From positions 183,168 through 227,000 of the forward strand of contig DIJC01000018.1 in NCBI GenBank assembly GCA_002421005.1: DNA of 43,833 bases. Direction: 5' to 3'. How positions within the stretch are numbered: the first letter of the stretch is position 1; each line of letters opens with the position of its first letter. The translations under genes were made by a program, and so were the position numbers. Under the pieces are notes generated by a model. That model saw only the letters and a list, made by a program, of their open reading frames with translations. It had not been told where the DNA came from and searched no databases. Positions 14,861-23,170 of this stretch are shown here, one piece after another. The DNA is from Enterobacteriaceae bacterium UBA5654. Lineage in GTDB: Bacteria > Pseudomonadota > Gammaproteobacteria > Enterobacterales > Enterobacteriaceae.

Positions 14861-15868
14861 TTAATTTTCCGCGAGCGTAGTCACCGATTGCCTGCGTACC
14901 AGCGTTGGGCTAAATAAATGGGTAATTTCCGGTAGCGGGCGATTTTCCGCCAGCGCCAGCGCCAGTTCGGCGGCCTGGGTCGCCATCGTCACGATAGGGT
15001 AGCGCACGGTGGTCAGACGCGGGCGCACGTAGCGGGACACCAGCACGTCGTCGAAACCAATCAGCGAAATTTCGCGCGGAACGTCAATGCCGTTATCGTT
15101 CAGCACGCCCATTGCCCCAGCGGCCATGGAGTCGTTATAGCAGGCGATGGCGGTAAAATTCTTGCCGCGCCCCAGCAGTTCGGTCATTGCCTGCTCGCCG
15201 CCGCTTTCATCGGGTTCACCAAACGTGACCAGCCGGTCGTTAGCGGGCAGGCCGCTTTCTTTCAACGCGTCGTAATAGCCCTGCAAGCGGTCTTCCGCGT
15301 CGGAAATCGCGTGATTCGAGCATAAATAGCCGATGCGGGTGTGACCCTGCTGGATCAGGTGACGGGTGGCGAGCCACGCGCCGTAACGGTCATCCAGCGC
15401 CACGCAGCGCTTTTCATAGCCAGGCACGATACGGTTAATCAGCACCATGCCGGGGATCTGTTTCATCAGACCGATCAGCTCGGCATCAGGAATAATTTTG
15501 GCGTGAACCACAAGCGCCGCGCAGCGGTGGCGCATCAGTTGCTCAATGGCCTGACGCTCTTTATGTTCGTCATGGTAGCCGTTGCCAATCAGCAGGAAAT
15601 TGCCGGTGTGGTAGGCCACCTGTTCAACGGCTTTAACCATCGCGCCAAAAAAGGGATCGGAAACATCGCCGACCACCAGACCGATAGTCTCCGTTGATTG
15701 CTGTGCCAGCGCGCGGGCGTTGGCGTTAGGGTGATAAGACAGCGCTTCCATCGCCGTCAGCACCGCCTGGCGCGAAGCGTCGCTGGCTTTGGGTGAATTA
15801 TTGATAACGCGGGAAACGGTGGCGACAGAAACGCCTGCGAGCCGGGCTACATCTTTTATTGTCGCCAT
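14861..15868 (-). CDS. galR: Galactose operon repressor GalR
   Basis: 335 residues (E. coli 343; the C-terminal tail is shorter). The N-terminus MATIKDVARLAGVSVATVSRVINNSPKAS is essentially identical to E. coli GalR and contains the LacI-type helix-turn-helix and hinge. The sensor domain binds galactose (GLVVGDVSDPFFGAMVKAVEQVAYHTGNFLLIGNGYH). GalR represses galETKM, galP, mgl and its own gene. An operator-like sequence lies 15-30 bp upstream at 15883-15898. In E. coli galR adjoins lysA; here about 8 kb of accessory DNA separates them. Confidence 0.97.
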   Translation of the reverse strand: MATIKDVARLAGVSVATVSRVINNSPKASDASRQAVLTAMEALSYHPNANARALAQQSTETIGLVVGDVSDPFFGAMVKAVEQVAYHTGNFLLIGNGYHDEHKERQAIEQLMRHRCAALVVHAKIIPDAELIGLMKQIPGMVLINRIVPGYEKRCVALDDRYGAWLATRHLIQQGHTRIGYLCSNHAISDAEDRLQGYYDALKESGLPANDRLVTFGEPDESGGEQAMTELLGRGKNFTAIACYNDSMAAGAMGVLNDNGIDVPREISLIGFDDVLVSRYVRPRLTTVRYPIVTMATQAAELALALAENRPLPEITHLFSPTLVRRQSVTTLAEN

Positions 15869-16176
15869 ACTTTGCCTTATAGGGGAAAACGCTTACACCT
15901 TTCATCCTTCAGTCGCTTTACGCGCTGATGCCGCTGAGTGATGTTATGTGTACATCATATTAATTTTTACGGAAAAACGTTCATCGTTCAAGGAGTGTAG
16001 CTTAGCACGTAGCAATAATGCGGCCTGTGATCGCCGTCAGTAATGTCAGGGTGACTCGTTACGTCATCGCCTGGTGAAATGAGAAAAAGCTAATTCATAC
16101 CTTTAGTTACACTTTGCGCCAGGATGTTGCGATTGTCCGCTGGTGGAGGTTTAACGTGGATTGCTACTCTGATTAT
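15869..16176. promoter_or_regulatory. galR / omr divergent intergenic region with OmpR-like site
   Basis: About 308 bases with no gene. The left end carries the galR promoter and operator. The right end is the promoter of the Omr sRNA: TACTCT at 16165-16170 fits a -10 box six bases before the expected transcript start at 16177, and the TTTAGTTACACTTTGCGCC stretch from 16102 contains a GTTACA-type OmpR half site at about -75 to -57, near where OmpR is known to bind in the E. coli omrA/omrB promoters. No second sRNA copy is visible. Confidence 0.5.
15883..15898. promoter_or_regulatory. GalR/GalS operator (galR autoregulation)
   Basis: On the minus strand GTGTAAGCGTTTTCCC matches the gal operator consensus GTGNAANCGNTTNCAC at all but one defined position. 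It lies 15-30 bp upstream of the galR start, consistent with autorepression. Confidence 0.75.
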
Positions 16177-16263
16177 CCCAGAGGTATTGATTGGTGAGAT
16201 TTTTTGGTACGAACTTCGTACCCGACTCTTACACCGGCCTGCGCAGATGCGCAGGTTTTTTTT
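16177..16263 (+). ncRNA. omrA: OmrA/OmrB-type regulatory small RNA
   Basis: 87 nt, located between galR and aas exactly as the omrA/omrB pair in E. coli. The 5' end CCCAGAGGTATTGATTGGTG is identical to OmrA and carries the conserved seed that pairs, with Hfq, to outer-membrane and regulator mRNAs (such as ompT, cirA, fecA, csgD, ompR). A central hairpin GGTACGA-ACT-TCGTACC lies at 16206-16222. The 3' part (TTACACCGGCCTGCGCAG) looks more like OmrB. It ends in an intrinsic terminator. Only one copy is present here, where E. coli has two in tandem. Confidence 0.92.
16239..16263 (+). terminator. Intrinsic terminator of the Omr sRNA
   Basis: CCTGCG-CAGATG-CGCAGG stem-loop followed by eight T residues, forming the 3' end and Hfq-binding U-tail of the sRNA. 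Confidence 0.9.
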
Positions 16264-16341
16264 CGCCTCCATTTTGCTGCTGCGCCTGTTATGCTACTTC
16301 TATGCGTTACAAACGTTCTCAAACCAGCAAAGGGAGTTGAT

Positions 16342-18501
16342 ATGCTTTTAGGTTTTTTTCGCCAGCTTTTTCAGATCTTATTTCGGATCACAGTCACCGG
16401 CGACACTCACGCACTGCATCAGCAAAAAATCCTGATTACCCCTAATCACGTCTCGTTTATTGACGGCATTCTGCTGGCGCTGTTTCTGCCCATTCGCCCG
16501 ACCTTTGCGGTGTACACCTCCATCAGCCAGCAATGGTATATGCGCTGGCTGAAATCGCTGATTGATATCGTCCCGCTCGATCCCACCAAACCAATGTCCA
16601 TTAAACATCTGGTGCGGCTGATTGAGCAGGGCCGCCCGGTGGTGATTTTCCCGGAAGGGCGCATCTCGGTCAGCGGCTCGCTGATGAAAATCTATGACGG
16701 CGCAGCGTTTGTCGCTGCCAAAGCCGGAGCGACCATTGTGCCGGTACGCATTGAAGGGGCGGAACTGACCTTCTTCAGCCGCCTGAAAGGGCTGGTGAAA
16801 CAGCGCCTGTTTCCGCGCATCACCCTGCATATTTTACCGCCAACCTCTATTCCGATGCCGGAAGCGCCTCGCGCCCGTGACCGCCGTAAGCTGGCGGGGG
16901 AGATGCTCCATCAAATTATGATGGAAGCGCGCATGGCCGTGCGCCCGCGCGAAACGCTGTTTGAAGCGCTGCTGGCAGCGCAGGATCGCTTCGGGGCTCG
17001 CAAACCCTGCGTGGAAGACATCAACTTCACGCCGGACAGCTACCGTAAACTGCTGACCAAAACGCTGTTCGTCGGGCGAATCCTGGAGAAATACAGCGTC
17101 CAGGGTGAAAAAATCGGCCTGATGCTGCCCAACGCCGGGATCAGCGCGGCGGTGATTTTCGGGGCCATTTCACGTGGACGTATTCCGGCGATGATGAACT
17201 ACACGGCGGGAGTGAAAGGGCTGACCAGCGCCATTACCGCCGCCGAAATCAAAACGGTGTTCACCTCGCGCCAGTTCCTCGATAAAGGCAAATTGTGGCA
17301 TCTGCCGGAGCAGCTTAAGCAGGTGCGCTGGGTGTTCCTGGAAGATTTAAAAAGCGACGTCACCACCGCCGACAAAGTATGGATTTTTGCCCATCTGTTT
17401 ATGCCGCATCTGGCGCAGGTGAAGCAGCAGCCGGAAGATCCGGCGGTGATCCTCTTCACCTCCGGTTCGGAAGGGAACCCGAAAGGCGTGGTGCACAGCC
17501 ATAAAAGCATTCTGGCGAACGTCGAGCAGATCAAAACCATCGCTGACTTTACCGCCAGTGACCGCTTTATGTCGGCGCTGCCGCTGTTTCACTCCTTCGG
17601 CCTGACCGTCGGCCTGTTTACGCCACTGCTGACCGGGGCACAGGTGTTCCTTTACCCCAGCCCGCTGCATTATCGCATCGTGCCGGAGCTGGTTTACGAC
17701 CGTAACTGCACCGTGCTGTTCGGCACCTCAACGTTCCTCGGCAACTACGCGCGCTTTGCCAATCCGTATGATTTCTACCGTCTGCGCTACGTGGTGGCGG
17801 GCGCGGAAAAACTTCAGGAGAGCACCCGCCAGCTCTGGCAGGACAAATTCGGCCTGCGCGTGCTGGAAGGCTACGGCGTGACCGAATGCGCGCCGGTCGT
17901 CTCCATCAACGTGCCGATGGCAGCCAAACCCGGCACCGTCGGGCGCATTCTGCCGGGCCTCGACGCGCGTTTGCTGTCGGTGCCGGGCATTGAAGAGGGC
18001 GGACGGCTACAGTTAAAAGGGCCGAACATTATGAGCGGCTACCTGCGGGTGGAAAATCCTGGCGTGCTGGAAGCGCCGACAGCGGAAAACGCCAACGGCG
18101 ATATCGAAACCGGCTGGTATGACACCGGGGATATCGTGGCGTTTGACGAGCAGGGTTTTGTACGCATCCAGGGGCGCGCCAAACGCTTTGCCAAAATCGC
18201 CGGGGAAATGGTTTCGCTGGAGATGGTCGAGCAACTGGCGATGGCGGTTTCGCCAGACAAAATGCACGCGACGGCTATCAAGCAGGATGCCAGCAAAGGT
18301 GAAGCGCTGGTGCTCTTTACGACCGATAACGAACTTAGCCGCGACAAACTGCAACAGTACGCCCGCAGCAACGGTGTGCCGGAGCTGGCGGTCCCGCGCG
18401 ATATCCGCTTTATCAAACAAATGCCTCTGCTCGGCAGCGGTAAGCCGGATTTCGTCACCTTAAAAGGCATGGTTGATGAGGCGGAACACGCTCATGAGTG
18501 A
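16342..18501 (+). CDS. aas: Bifunctional 2-acylglycerophosphoethanolamine acyltransferase / acyl-ACP synthetase
   Basis: 719 residues, the same as E. coli Aas. The N-terminal acyltransferase domain has the catalytic HX4D motif (His36-Asp41 in NHVSFID) and FPEGRIS; the C-terminal AMP-forming acyl-ACP synthetase domain has LFTSGSEGNPKG at about 369-381 and the GYGVTECAPVVS and WYDTGDIV motifs. It re-acylates lysophosphatidylethanolamine at the inner membrane using fatty acid, ATP and ACP. The ATG at 16342 follows AAAGGGAG; the frame is open upstream through the sRNA but that part is not coding. lplT overlaps its end by 8 bases. Confidence 0.97.
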   Translation: MLLGFFRQLFQILFRITVTGDTHALHQQKILITPNHVSFIDGILLALFLPIRPTFAVYTSISQQWYMRWLKSLIDIVPLDPTKPMSIKHLVRLIEQGRPVVIFPEGRISVSGSLMKIYDGAAFVAAKAGATIVPVRIEGAELTFFSRLKGLVKQRLFPRITLHILPPTSIPMPEAPRARDRRKLAGEMLHQIMMEARMAVRPRETLFEALLAAQDRFGARKPCVEDINFTPDSYRKLLTKTLFVGRILEKYSVQGEKIGLMLPNAGISAAVIFGAISRGRIPAMMNYTAGVKGLTSAITAAEIKTVFTSRQFLDKGKLWHLPEQLKQVRWVFLEDLKSDVTTADKVWIFAHLFMPHLAQVKQQPEDPAVILFTSGSEGNPKGVVHSHKSILANVEQIKTIADFTASDRFMSALPLFHSFGLTVGLFTPLLTGAQVFLYPSPLHYRIVPELVYDRNCTVLFGTSTFLGNYARFANPYDFYRLRYVVAGAEKLQESTRQLWQDKFGLRVLEGYGVTECAPVVSINVPMAAKPGTVGRILPGLDARLLSVPGIEEGGRLQLKGPNIMSGYLRVENPGVLEAPTAENANGDIETGWYDTGDIVAFDEQGFVRIQGRAKRFAKIAGEMVSLEMVEQLAMAVSPDKMHATAIKQDASKGEALVLFTTDNELSRDKLQQYARSNGVPELAVPRDIRFIKQMPLLGSGKPDFVTLKGMVDEAEHAHE

Positions 18502-19693
18502 GTCAGTACACACTAACACTTCGCTATGGTCGAAAGGGATGAAGGCGGTGATCGGCGCGCAGTTCCTCTCTGCGTTCGCCGACAACGCGTTGCTGTTTGC
18601 CACGCTGGCGCTGATGAAGGAGCTGTTTTACCCGGACTGGAGCCAGCCGGTTCTGCAAATGGTGTTTGTAGGCGCTTACATACTTTTCGCTCCGTTTGTC
18701 GGGCAAATCGCCGACAGCTTCGCCAAAGGCCGGGTGATGATGTTTGCCAATATCCTGAAGCTGGTTGGCGCAGGCAGCATCTGCTTTGGCATTAACCCTT
18801 TCATTGGCTATACGCTGGTAGGGGTCGGGGCTGCAGCCTATTCTCCTGCCAAATACGGCATTCTCGGTGAATTAACCACCGGGGATAAGTTAGTGAAAGC
18901 TAACGGTTTGATGGAGTCCTCAACCATCGCTTCCATCCTGCTTGGCTCGGTTGCGGGTGGCGTGCTGGCCGACTGGCACGTGATGGCAGCGCTCGGCGTG
19001 TGCGCCCTGGCCTACGCCGGGGCGGTTGTCGCCAATTTAATGATCCCGAAACTGCCTGCCGCACGTCCCGGTCAATCCTGGCGCTTTACGCCGATGACCC
19101 GCAGCTTCTTCTCCGCCTGCCGGACACTGTGGACTGACAATGAAACCCGCTTCTCGCTGGTGGGCACCAGCCTGTTCTGGGGTGCGGGCGTCACGCTGCG
19201 TTTTCTGCTGGTTCTGTGGGTGCCGGTGGCGCTGGGCATTGTTGATAACGCCACGCCGACTTACCTCAACGCGATGGTGGCGGTGGGTATCGTTGTTGGC
19301 GCAGGAGCGGCGGCAAAACTCATCACGCTGGAAACCGTCGCGCGCTGTATGCCTGCGGGGATACTGATCGGCATCGGGGTGGTCTTTTTCGCTCTGCAAA
19401 CTACCCAACTCCCGGCGTATGCCATCCTGCTCATCATTGGCGTATTTGGCGGCTTCTTCGTGGTACCGCTTAACGCGCTGTTACAGGAGCGCGGTAAGCG
19501 AACGGTTGGTGCGGGTAACGCGATTGCGGTGCAAAACCTCGGTGAAAACAGCGCCATGCTGCTGATGCTGGGGCTGTACTCGCTGGCGGTCAAAATTGGC
19601 GTGCCGATTATCGGCGTCGGCATCGGTTTTGGGGTGATTTTTGCGCTGGCGATTGCCGCACTGTGGATCTGGGGCCGCGTTAAGCGAAAATAA
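18494..19693 (+). CDS. lplT: Lysophospholipid transporter LplT
   Basis: 399 residues (E. coli 397), a major-facilitator-type protein with about 12 membrane segments that flips lysophospholipids inward across the inner membrane for Aas to re-acylate. The start MSESVHTNTSLWSKGMKAV matches E. coli; its ATG overlaps the aas stop (ATGAGTGA), so the two are translationally coupled. Conserved stretches include LFAPFVGQIADSFAKGRVMM and YSPAKYGILGELTTG. Convergent with tas across 70 bp that holds a GC stem-loop without a T-tract. Confidence 0.96.
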   Translation: MSESVHTNTSLWSKGMKAVIGAQFLSAFADNALLFATLALMKELFYPDWSQPVLQMVFVGAYILFAPFVGQIADSFAKGRVMMFANILKLVGAGSICFGINPFIGYTLVGVGAAAYSPAKYGILGELTTGDKLVKANGLMESSTIASILLGSVAGGVLADWHVMAALGVCALAYAGAVVANLMIPKLPAARPGQSWRFTPMTRSFFSACRTLWTDNETRFSLVGTSLFWGAGVTLRFLLVLWVPVALGIVDNATPTYLNAMVAVGIVVGAGAAAKLITLETVARCMPAGILIGIGVVFFALQTTQLPAYAILLIIGVFGGFFVVPLNALLQERGKRTVGAGNAIAVQNLGENSAMLLMLGLYSLAVKIGVPIIGVGIGFGVIFALAIAALWIWGRVKRK

Positions 19694-19763
19694 CCGCCGT
19701 AAGAGGCGTTGATGCAACCGGGTAAAAGCGTGCCCGCCGATGTCCGTCGGCGGACATGCTGAC

Positions 19764-20804
19764 TCAGGGTGCCGGGTAGGTATACACCTGATGCACTGCT
19801 TCAATCTCCGCCAGCACCTCTTCGCTAAGCTCCAGATGCAGGCTTCCGACGTTGGTTTTCAACTGCTCCAGGCTGGTGGCACCGAGCAGGGTACTGGCGA
19901 CGAATGGCTGACGGCGCACAAAGGCCAGCGCCATCTGCGCCGGATCGAGACCGTGACGCCGGGCAATATCGACATATGCGGCAACCGCTTTCTGCGCCTG
20001 CTCACCGCTGTAGCGGGTAAAGCGGCTGAACAGCGTATTGCGTGCGCCAGCAGGCTGCGCGCCGTTAAGATATTTACCGGTCAACGTGCCAAATGCCAGG
20101 CAGGAATAGGCCAGCAGTTCCACGCCCTCAAACTGACTGACTTCCGCCAGACCTACCTCATAGCTGCGGTTCAGCAGGCTGTACGGGTTCTGAATGGTGA
20201 CAATACGCGGCAGATCGTGTTTATCCGCCAGATGCAGGTAGCGCATCACGCCAAACGCCGTCTCATTCGACACGCCGATATAGCGGATCTTACCGGCGCG
20301 CTGATATTCGGTCAGCGCTTCCAGCGTCTCCAGCAGCGACACCACCGGCGCGGAATCCGCCCAGGTGTAGCCAAGCTTGCCAAAGCAGTTGGTCGGGCGT
20401 TGCGGCCAGTGAACCTGGTATAAATCAAGGTAATCGGTTTGCAGCCGTTTCAGGCTCTTGTCCAGCGCCTCGCGAATATTTTTGCGATCCAGCGCCTGAT
20501 CCGGGCGGATACCGCTGTCGCCATTGCGGCTCGGGCCGCTGACTTTGGAGGCGATAATCAGCTTTTCGCGATTGCCGCGCTTCGCCAGCCAGTTGCCGAC
20601 GTAGGTCTCCGTCAGTCCCTGGGTTTCAGGGCGCGGCGGGACGGGGTACATTTCAGCGACGTCAATCAGGTTAATTCCCTGACTAACGGCGTAATCAAGC
20701 TGTGCATGGGCGTCGGCTTCGCTGTTCTGTTCACCAAACGTCATAGTGCCCAGCCCCAGGGTGCTAATCTCAAGCGAGCTGTGGGGGATACGGTGATAAT
20801 GCAT
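19764..20804 (-). CDS. tas: NADP(H)-dependent aldo-keto reductase Tas
   Basis: 346 residues, identical in length to E. coli Tas. The aldo-keto reductase tetrad is visible: Asp48 and Tyr53 (IDVAEMYP), Lys87 (IIASKVSG) and His132 (YQVHWPQ). E. coli tas was found as a multicopy suppressor of tyrosine auxotrophy under starvation; its physiological substrate is unclear. AAGGAATT precedes the ATG. Confidence 0.96.
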   Translation of the reverse strand: MHYHRIPHSSLEISTLGLGTMTFGEQNSEADAHAQLDYAVSQGINLIDVAEMYPVPPRPETQGLTETYVGNWLAKRGNREKLIIASKVSGPSRNGDSGIRPDQALDRKNIREALDKSLKRLQTDYLDLYQVHWPQRPTNCFGKLGYTWADSAPVVSLLETLEALTEYQRAGKIRYIGVSNETAFGVMRYLHLADKHDLPRIVTIQNPYSLLNRSYEVGLAEVSQFEGVELLAYSCLAFGTLTGKYLNGAQPAGARNTLFSRFTRYSGEQAQKAVAAYVDIARRHGLDPAQMALAFVRRQPFVASTLLGATSLEQLKTNVGSLHLELSEEVLAEIEAVHQVYTYPAP

Positions 20805-20889
20805 AGCCGAATTCCTTTTTATAAGTCGCGTCAGGAACCTCCCGACAAAGGAATATAAAAATGGCAGAGGGAAAGAAAAAGGGAAAGGA

Positions 20890-20922
20890 AAAAATCATAA
20901 AGGTCAGCAGATGGCTGACCTT
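20890..20922 (-). terminator. Intrinsic terminator of ygdR
   Basis: AAGGTCAGC at 20900-20908 pairs with GCTGACCTT at 20914-20922 (9-bp stem, 5-base loop). On the minus strand the hairpin follows the ygdR stop by 6 bases and is followed by TTATGATTTTTT. Confidence 0.85.
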
Positions 20923-20928
20923 CAGCGG

Positions 20929-21147
20929 TTAGCGCTCAATAATTTGTGATATTTCATCGCGGTTAATTTGTACTGAATTTCCCTGCTGATCGTGATAGCT
21001 GACCAGACCAGTATCATTATCCACTTCTGGCTTGCCGTCGGTCAGGATCATCCGACCATCTTTGGTTGCCATTACGTAATCGCTGCTACAGCCTGAAACC
21101 ACACAGGCCAGCCCTACAGCCGAAATTAACACTCCCCATTTTTTCAC
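20929..21147 (-). CDS. ygdR: YgdI/YgdR family small lipoprotein
   Basis: 72 residues, a DUF903 lipoprotein. The N-terminal signal KKWGVLISAVGLACVVSGC ends in a lipobox (VSGC) with lipidation at Cys20; the mature part YVMATKDGRMILTDGKPEVDNDTG folds in this family as a small SH3-like beta-barrel. The start codon is GTG with GGGGGAAC upstream. Function is unknown. Its lipidation would need Lgt, encoded about 4.5 kb away. Confidence 0.93.
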   Translation of the reverse strand: MKKWGVLISAVGLACVVSGCSSDYVMATKDGRMILTDGKPEVDNDTGLVSYHDQQGNSVQINRDEISQIIER

Positions 21148-21251
21148 CGTTGTTCCCCCTCAATGACCGATTCTGATAACAGTCTAGTAATAGCGCAGGC
21201 AGATGGGGATAAAAAAGCAGGAAAATCTTAAAATTATGTCAAAAGCGGGTG

Positions 21252-21947
21252 TCAGTCAGCGGAAAGCAGAAAATGACGCGCCAGCAGGGCAGCGGTGAAA
21301 TTCTTCTTTAAATAGAAGCCGCGCGGCAGAGTATAAATAAGCTCGCCGCGTGCGCCGATGGCTTCAGTCAACGCACGGCTGTTGGCGGCCTTCGGACGCA
21401 GCTGAAGCACCTCGCCGTGGCGGGCGGTAATGCGTTCCACCTGACCGAGCACGATCAGATCCATTAACTCTTCCCAGTCCATCCGCAGTTGCCGGTCTTC
21501 TTCTTCGTTCGGACTCCACAGCAGCGGCGAGCCAACCCGGCGTTCCGCCAGTGGAATGGTGCGCTCACCTTCAACCGGCATCCACAGCACCCGCTTCAGC
21601 TTGTGGCGAACGTGGCTGGTTTCCCAACTGACGCCGCTGTTGCCGGTCAGCGGCGCGACGCAGACAAACGTTGTTTCCAGCGGACGCCCCCGGCTGTCCA
21701 CCGGAATGGTTTTTAGCTCCACGCCAAGCGCGGCAAAATCCTGCTCCGGTTTGCTGCCCGCACTCGCCCCCAGCCACACTTCCAGCAGCAGGCCAGTCCA
21801 GCCCTTATCGCGCTTTAAATCGCGCGGAACAGGTAAGCCCGCCAGCGCGGCCAGTTCGCCGAGCGTGTAGCCTGCGAGTTGCTGCGCCTGGTGTAAAAGC
21901 TGCGTCTGAGTTTGCGGTGGAGAAGACAATGGCGAAAGAGAAGACAT
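21252..21947 (-). CDS. mutH: DNA mismatch repair endonuclease MutH
   Basis: 231 residues (E. coli 229). It nicks the unmethylated strand at hemimethylated GATC when activated by MutS-MutL. The catalytic residues are present at the E. coli positions: Asp70, Glu77 and Lys79 (QDFAALGVELKT). RPKAANSRALTEAIGARGE and the C-terminal RGFYLKKNFTAALLARHFLL are conserved. AAAGG precedes the ATG. Divergent from rppH across the DARS2 region. Confidence 0.97.
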   Translation of the reverse strand: MSSLSPLSSPPQTQTQLLHQAQQLAGYTLGELAALAGLPVPRDLKRDKGWTGLLLEVWLGASAGSKPEQDFAALGVELKTIPVDSRGRPLETTFVCVAPLTGNSGVSWETSHVRHKLKRVLWMPVEGERTIPLAERRVGSPLLWSPNEEEDRQLRMDWEELMDLIVLGQVERITARHGEVLQLRPKAANSRALTEAIGARGELIYTLPRGFYLKKNFTAALLARHFLLSAD

Positions 21948-22627
21948 TGCAACAACCTTTGGTTAAAAAATGAGCAGTGATTTTACTCACCGTAGAAAGA
22001 GTTTATCTTTTTCTGACAGGTGTCACCAGCCGTTTGATTTGCTGGCATTTTTTTCCCGGAAATCGCGTGGCGATCGTTTTAAAAAAAGGTTTTTCAAATC
22101 TGGTCACTGACAATGAACAGGATCTTACACCATGTTATCCACAGAAAAATGGGATAACTGTGAAAAACCCGCACTACTGTTTCCATTTACAGCCTTGACG
22201 TGCGACGAAAATCGAATTTTTACACAAAAAGTGACTAACTTATTGGCACAATCTGTGGATAAATCCCACGCTGTGCGATCTTTCATCAACTGGTGGATCT
22301 CTTATGTGATGGCTATCACGTTTTTATGTTATTTGAGGCATTATTGAGATATAACTGACTGAATCAATGCTGTTTATTTGAGGCGCCGTTTGCTGAGATA
22401 ATCAGAGTTATCTGGGTTTTCCCACGTTAATTCCATGCTTCTTCACAACTCTATCCACAGAAAAAGTGAATAAAATCGACTTTTCCCCCGACCAACTGTT
22501 TATAACTTGAAGCATTTTTGTGAGTTATTCAAAGGTTGTCCGGTAATTCTCCCCGAAGAGAGTGGTTTACCGTTCCCGGCGAGTGTGAAACAATCATTCA
22601 CATTGAAGATTAGTTTGAGGTAGTCCG
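21948..22627. other. mutH-rppH intergenic region containing DARS2 (DnaA-reactivating sequence 2)
   Basis: 680 bp without a gene. It holds two perfect DnaA boxes, TTATCCACA at 22135-22143 and its reverse complement TGTGGATAA at 22254-22262, plus one-mismatch boxes CTATCCACA at 22451-22459 and TTTTACACA at 22218-22226. In E. coli the mutH-ygdP (rppH) intergenic region is DARS2, which promotes conversion of ADP-DnaA to ATP-DnaA and times replication initiation with IHF and Fis. AATCAATGCTG at 22362-22372 is a weak IHF-like match. The promoters of rppH and mutH must also lie here. Two boxes diverge from the consensus, so the exact core is uncertain. Confidence 0.85.
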
Positions 22628-23158
22628 GTGATTGATGACGATGGCTACCGCCCGAATGTGGGTATTGTAATCTGTAACCGTCTGGGCCAGGTCATGTGGG
22701 CGCGGCGGTTTGGTCAGCACTCCTGGCAATTCCCGCAAGGGGGAATTAATCCAGGAGAAACAGCCGAGCAGGCGATGTACCGGGAGCTGTTTGAAGAGGT
22801 CGGGCTAAGCCGCAAAGATGTGCGGATCCTCGCATCGACTCGCAACTGGTTGCGTTACAAGTTACCGAAACGTTTGGTGCGTTGGGACACAAAGCCGGTT
22901 TGTATCGGCCAAAAGCAGAAGTGGTTTCTGTTGCAGTTAATCGGCAACGATGCAGATATCAACATGCAAACCAGCAGCACGCCAGAGTTCGACGGCTGGC
23001 GCTGGGTAAGCTACTGGTATCCTGTACGTCAGGTCGTCTCGTTTAAACGTGACGTCTATCGGCGGGTGATGAAAGAGTTTGCAGGGATGGTGATGTCGCT
23101 TCAGGAAAGTCCTCCTAAGCCGCAAACCGCCCCTGCATGGCGACGTAAAAGAGGTTAA
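22628..23158 (+). CDS. rppH: RNA 5' pyrophosphohydrolase RppH
   Basis: 176 residues, as in E. coli. It removes pyrophosphate from the triphosphorylated 5' end of mRNA, triggering RNase E decay. The Nudix box spans residues 38-60 (GGINPGETAEQAM then YRELFEEVGL) with metal ligands Glu53, Glu56 and Glu57. The start is GTG (GTGATTGATGAC) with TTTGAGG upstream, as in E. coli. First gene of a likely rppH-ptsP unit, 12 bp before ptsP. Confidence 0.97.
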   Translation: MIDDDGYRPNVGIVICNRLGQVMWARRFGQHSWQFPQGGINPGETAEQAMYRELFEEVGLSRKDVRILASTRNWLRYKLPKRLVRWDTKPVCIGQKQKWFLLQLIGNDADINMQTSSTPEFDGWRWVSYWYPVRQVVSFKRDVYRRVMKEFAGMVMSLQESPPKPQTAPAWRRKRG

Positions 23159-23170
23159 GCCACGCAAATT

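Noticed and set aside
19734..19756. Stem-loop between lplT and tas as a bidirectional terminator
   Set aside because: Alternative GC stems (CCGCCGA/TCGGCGG and TGTCCG/CGGACA) exist but no T-tract follows on either strand.
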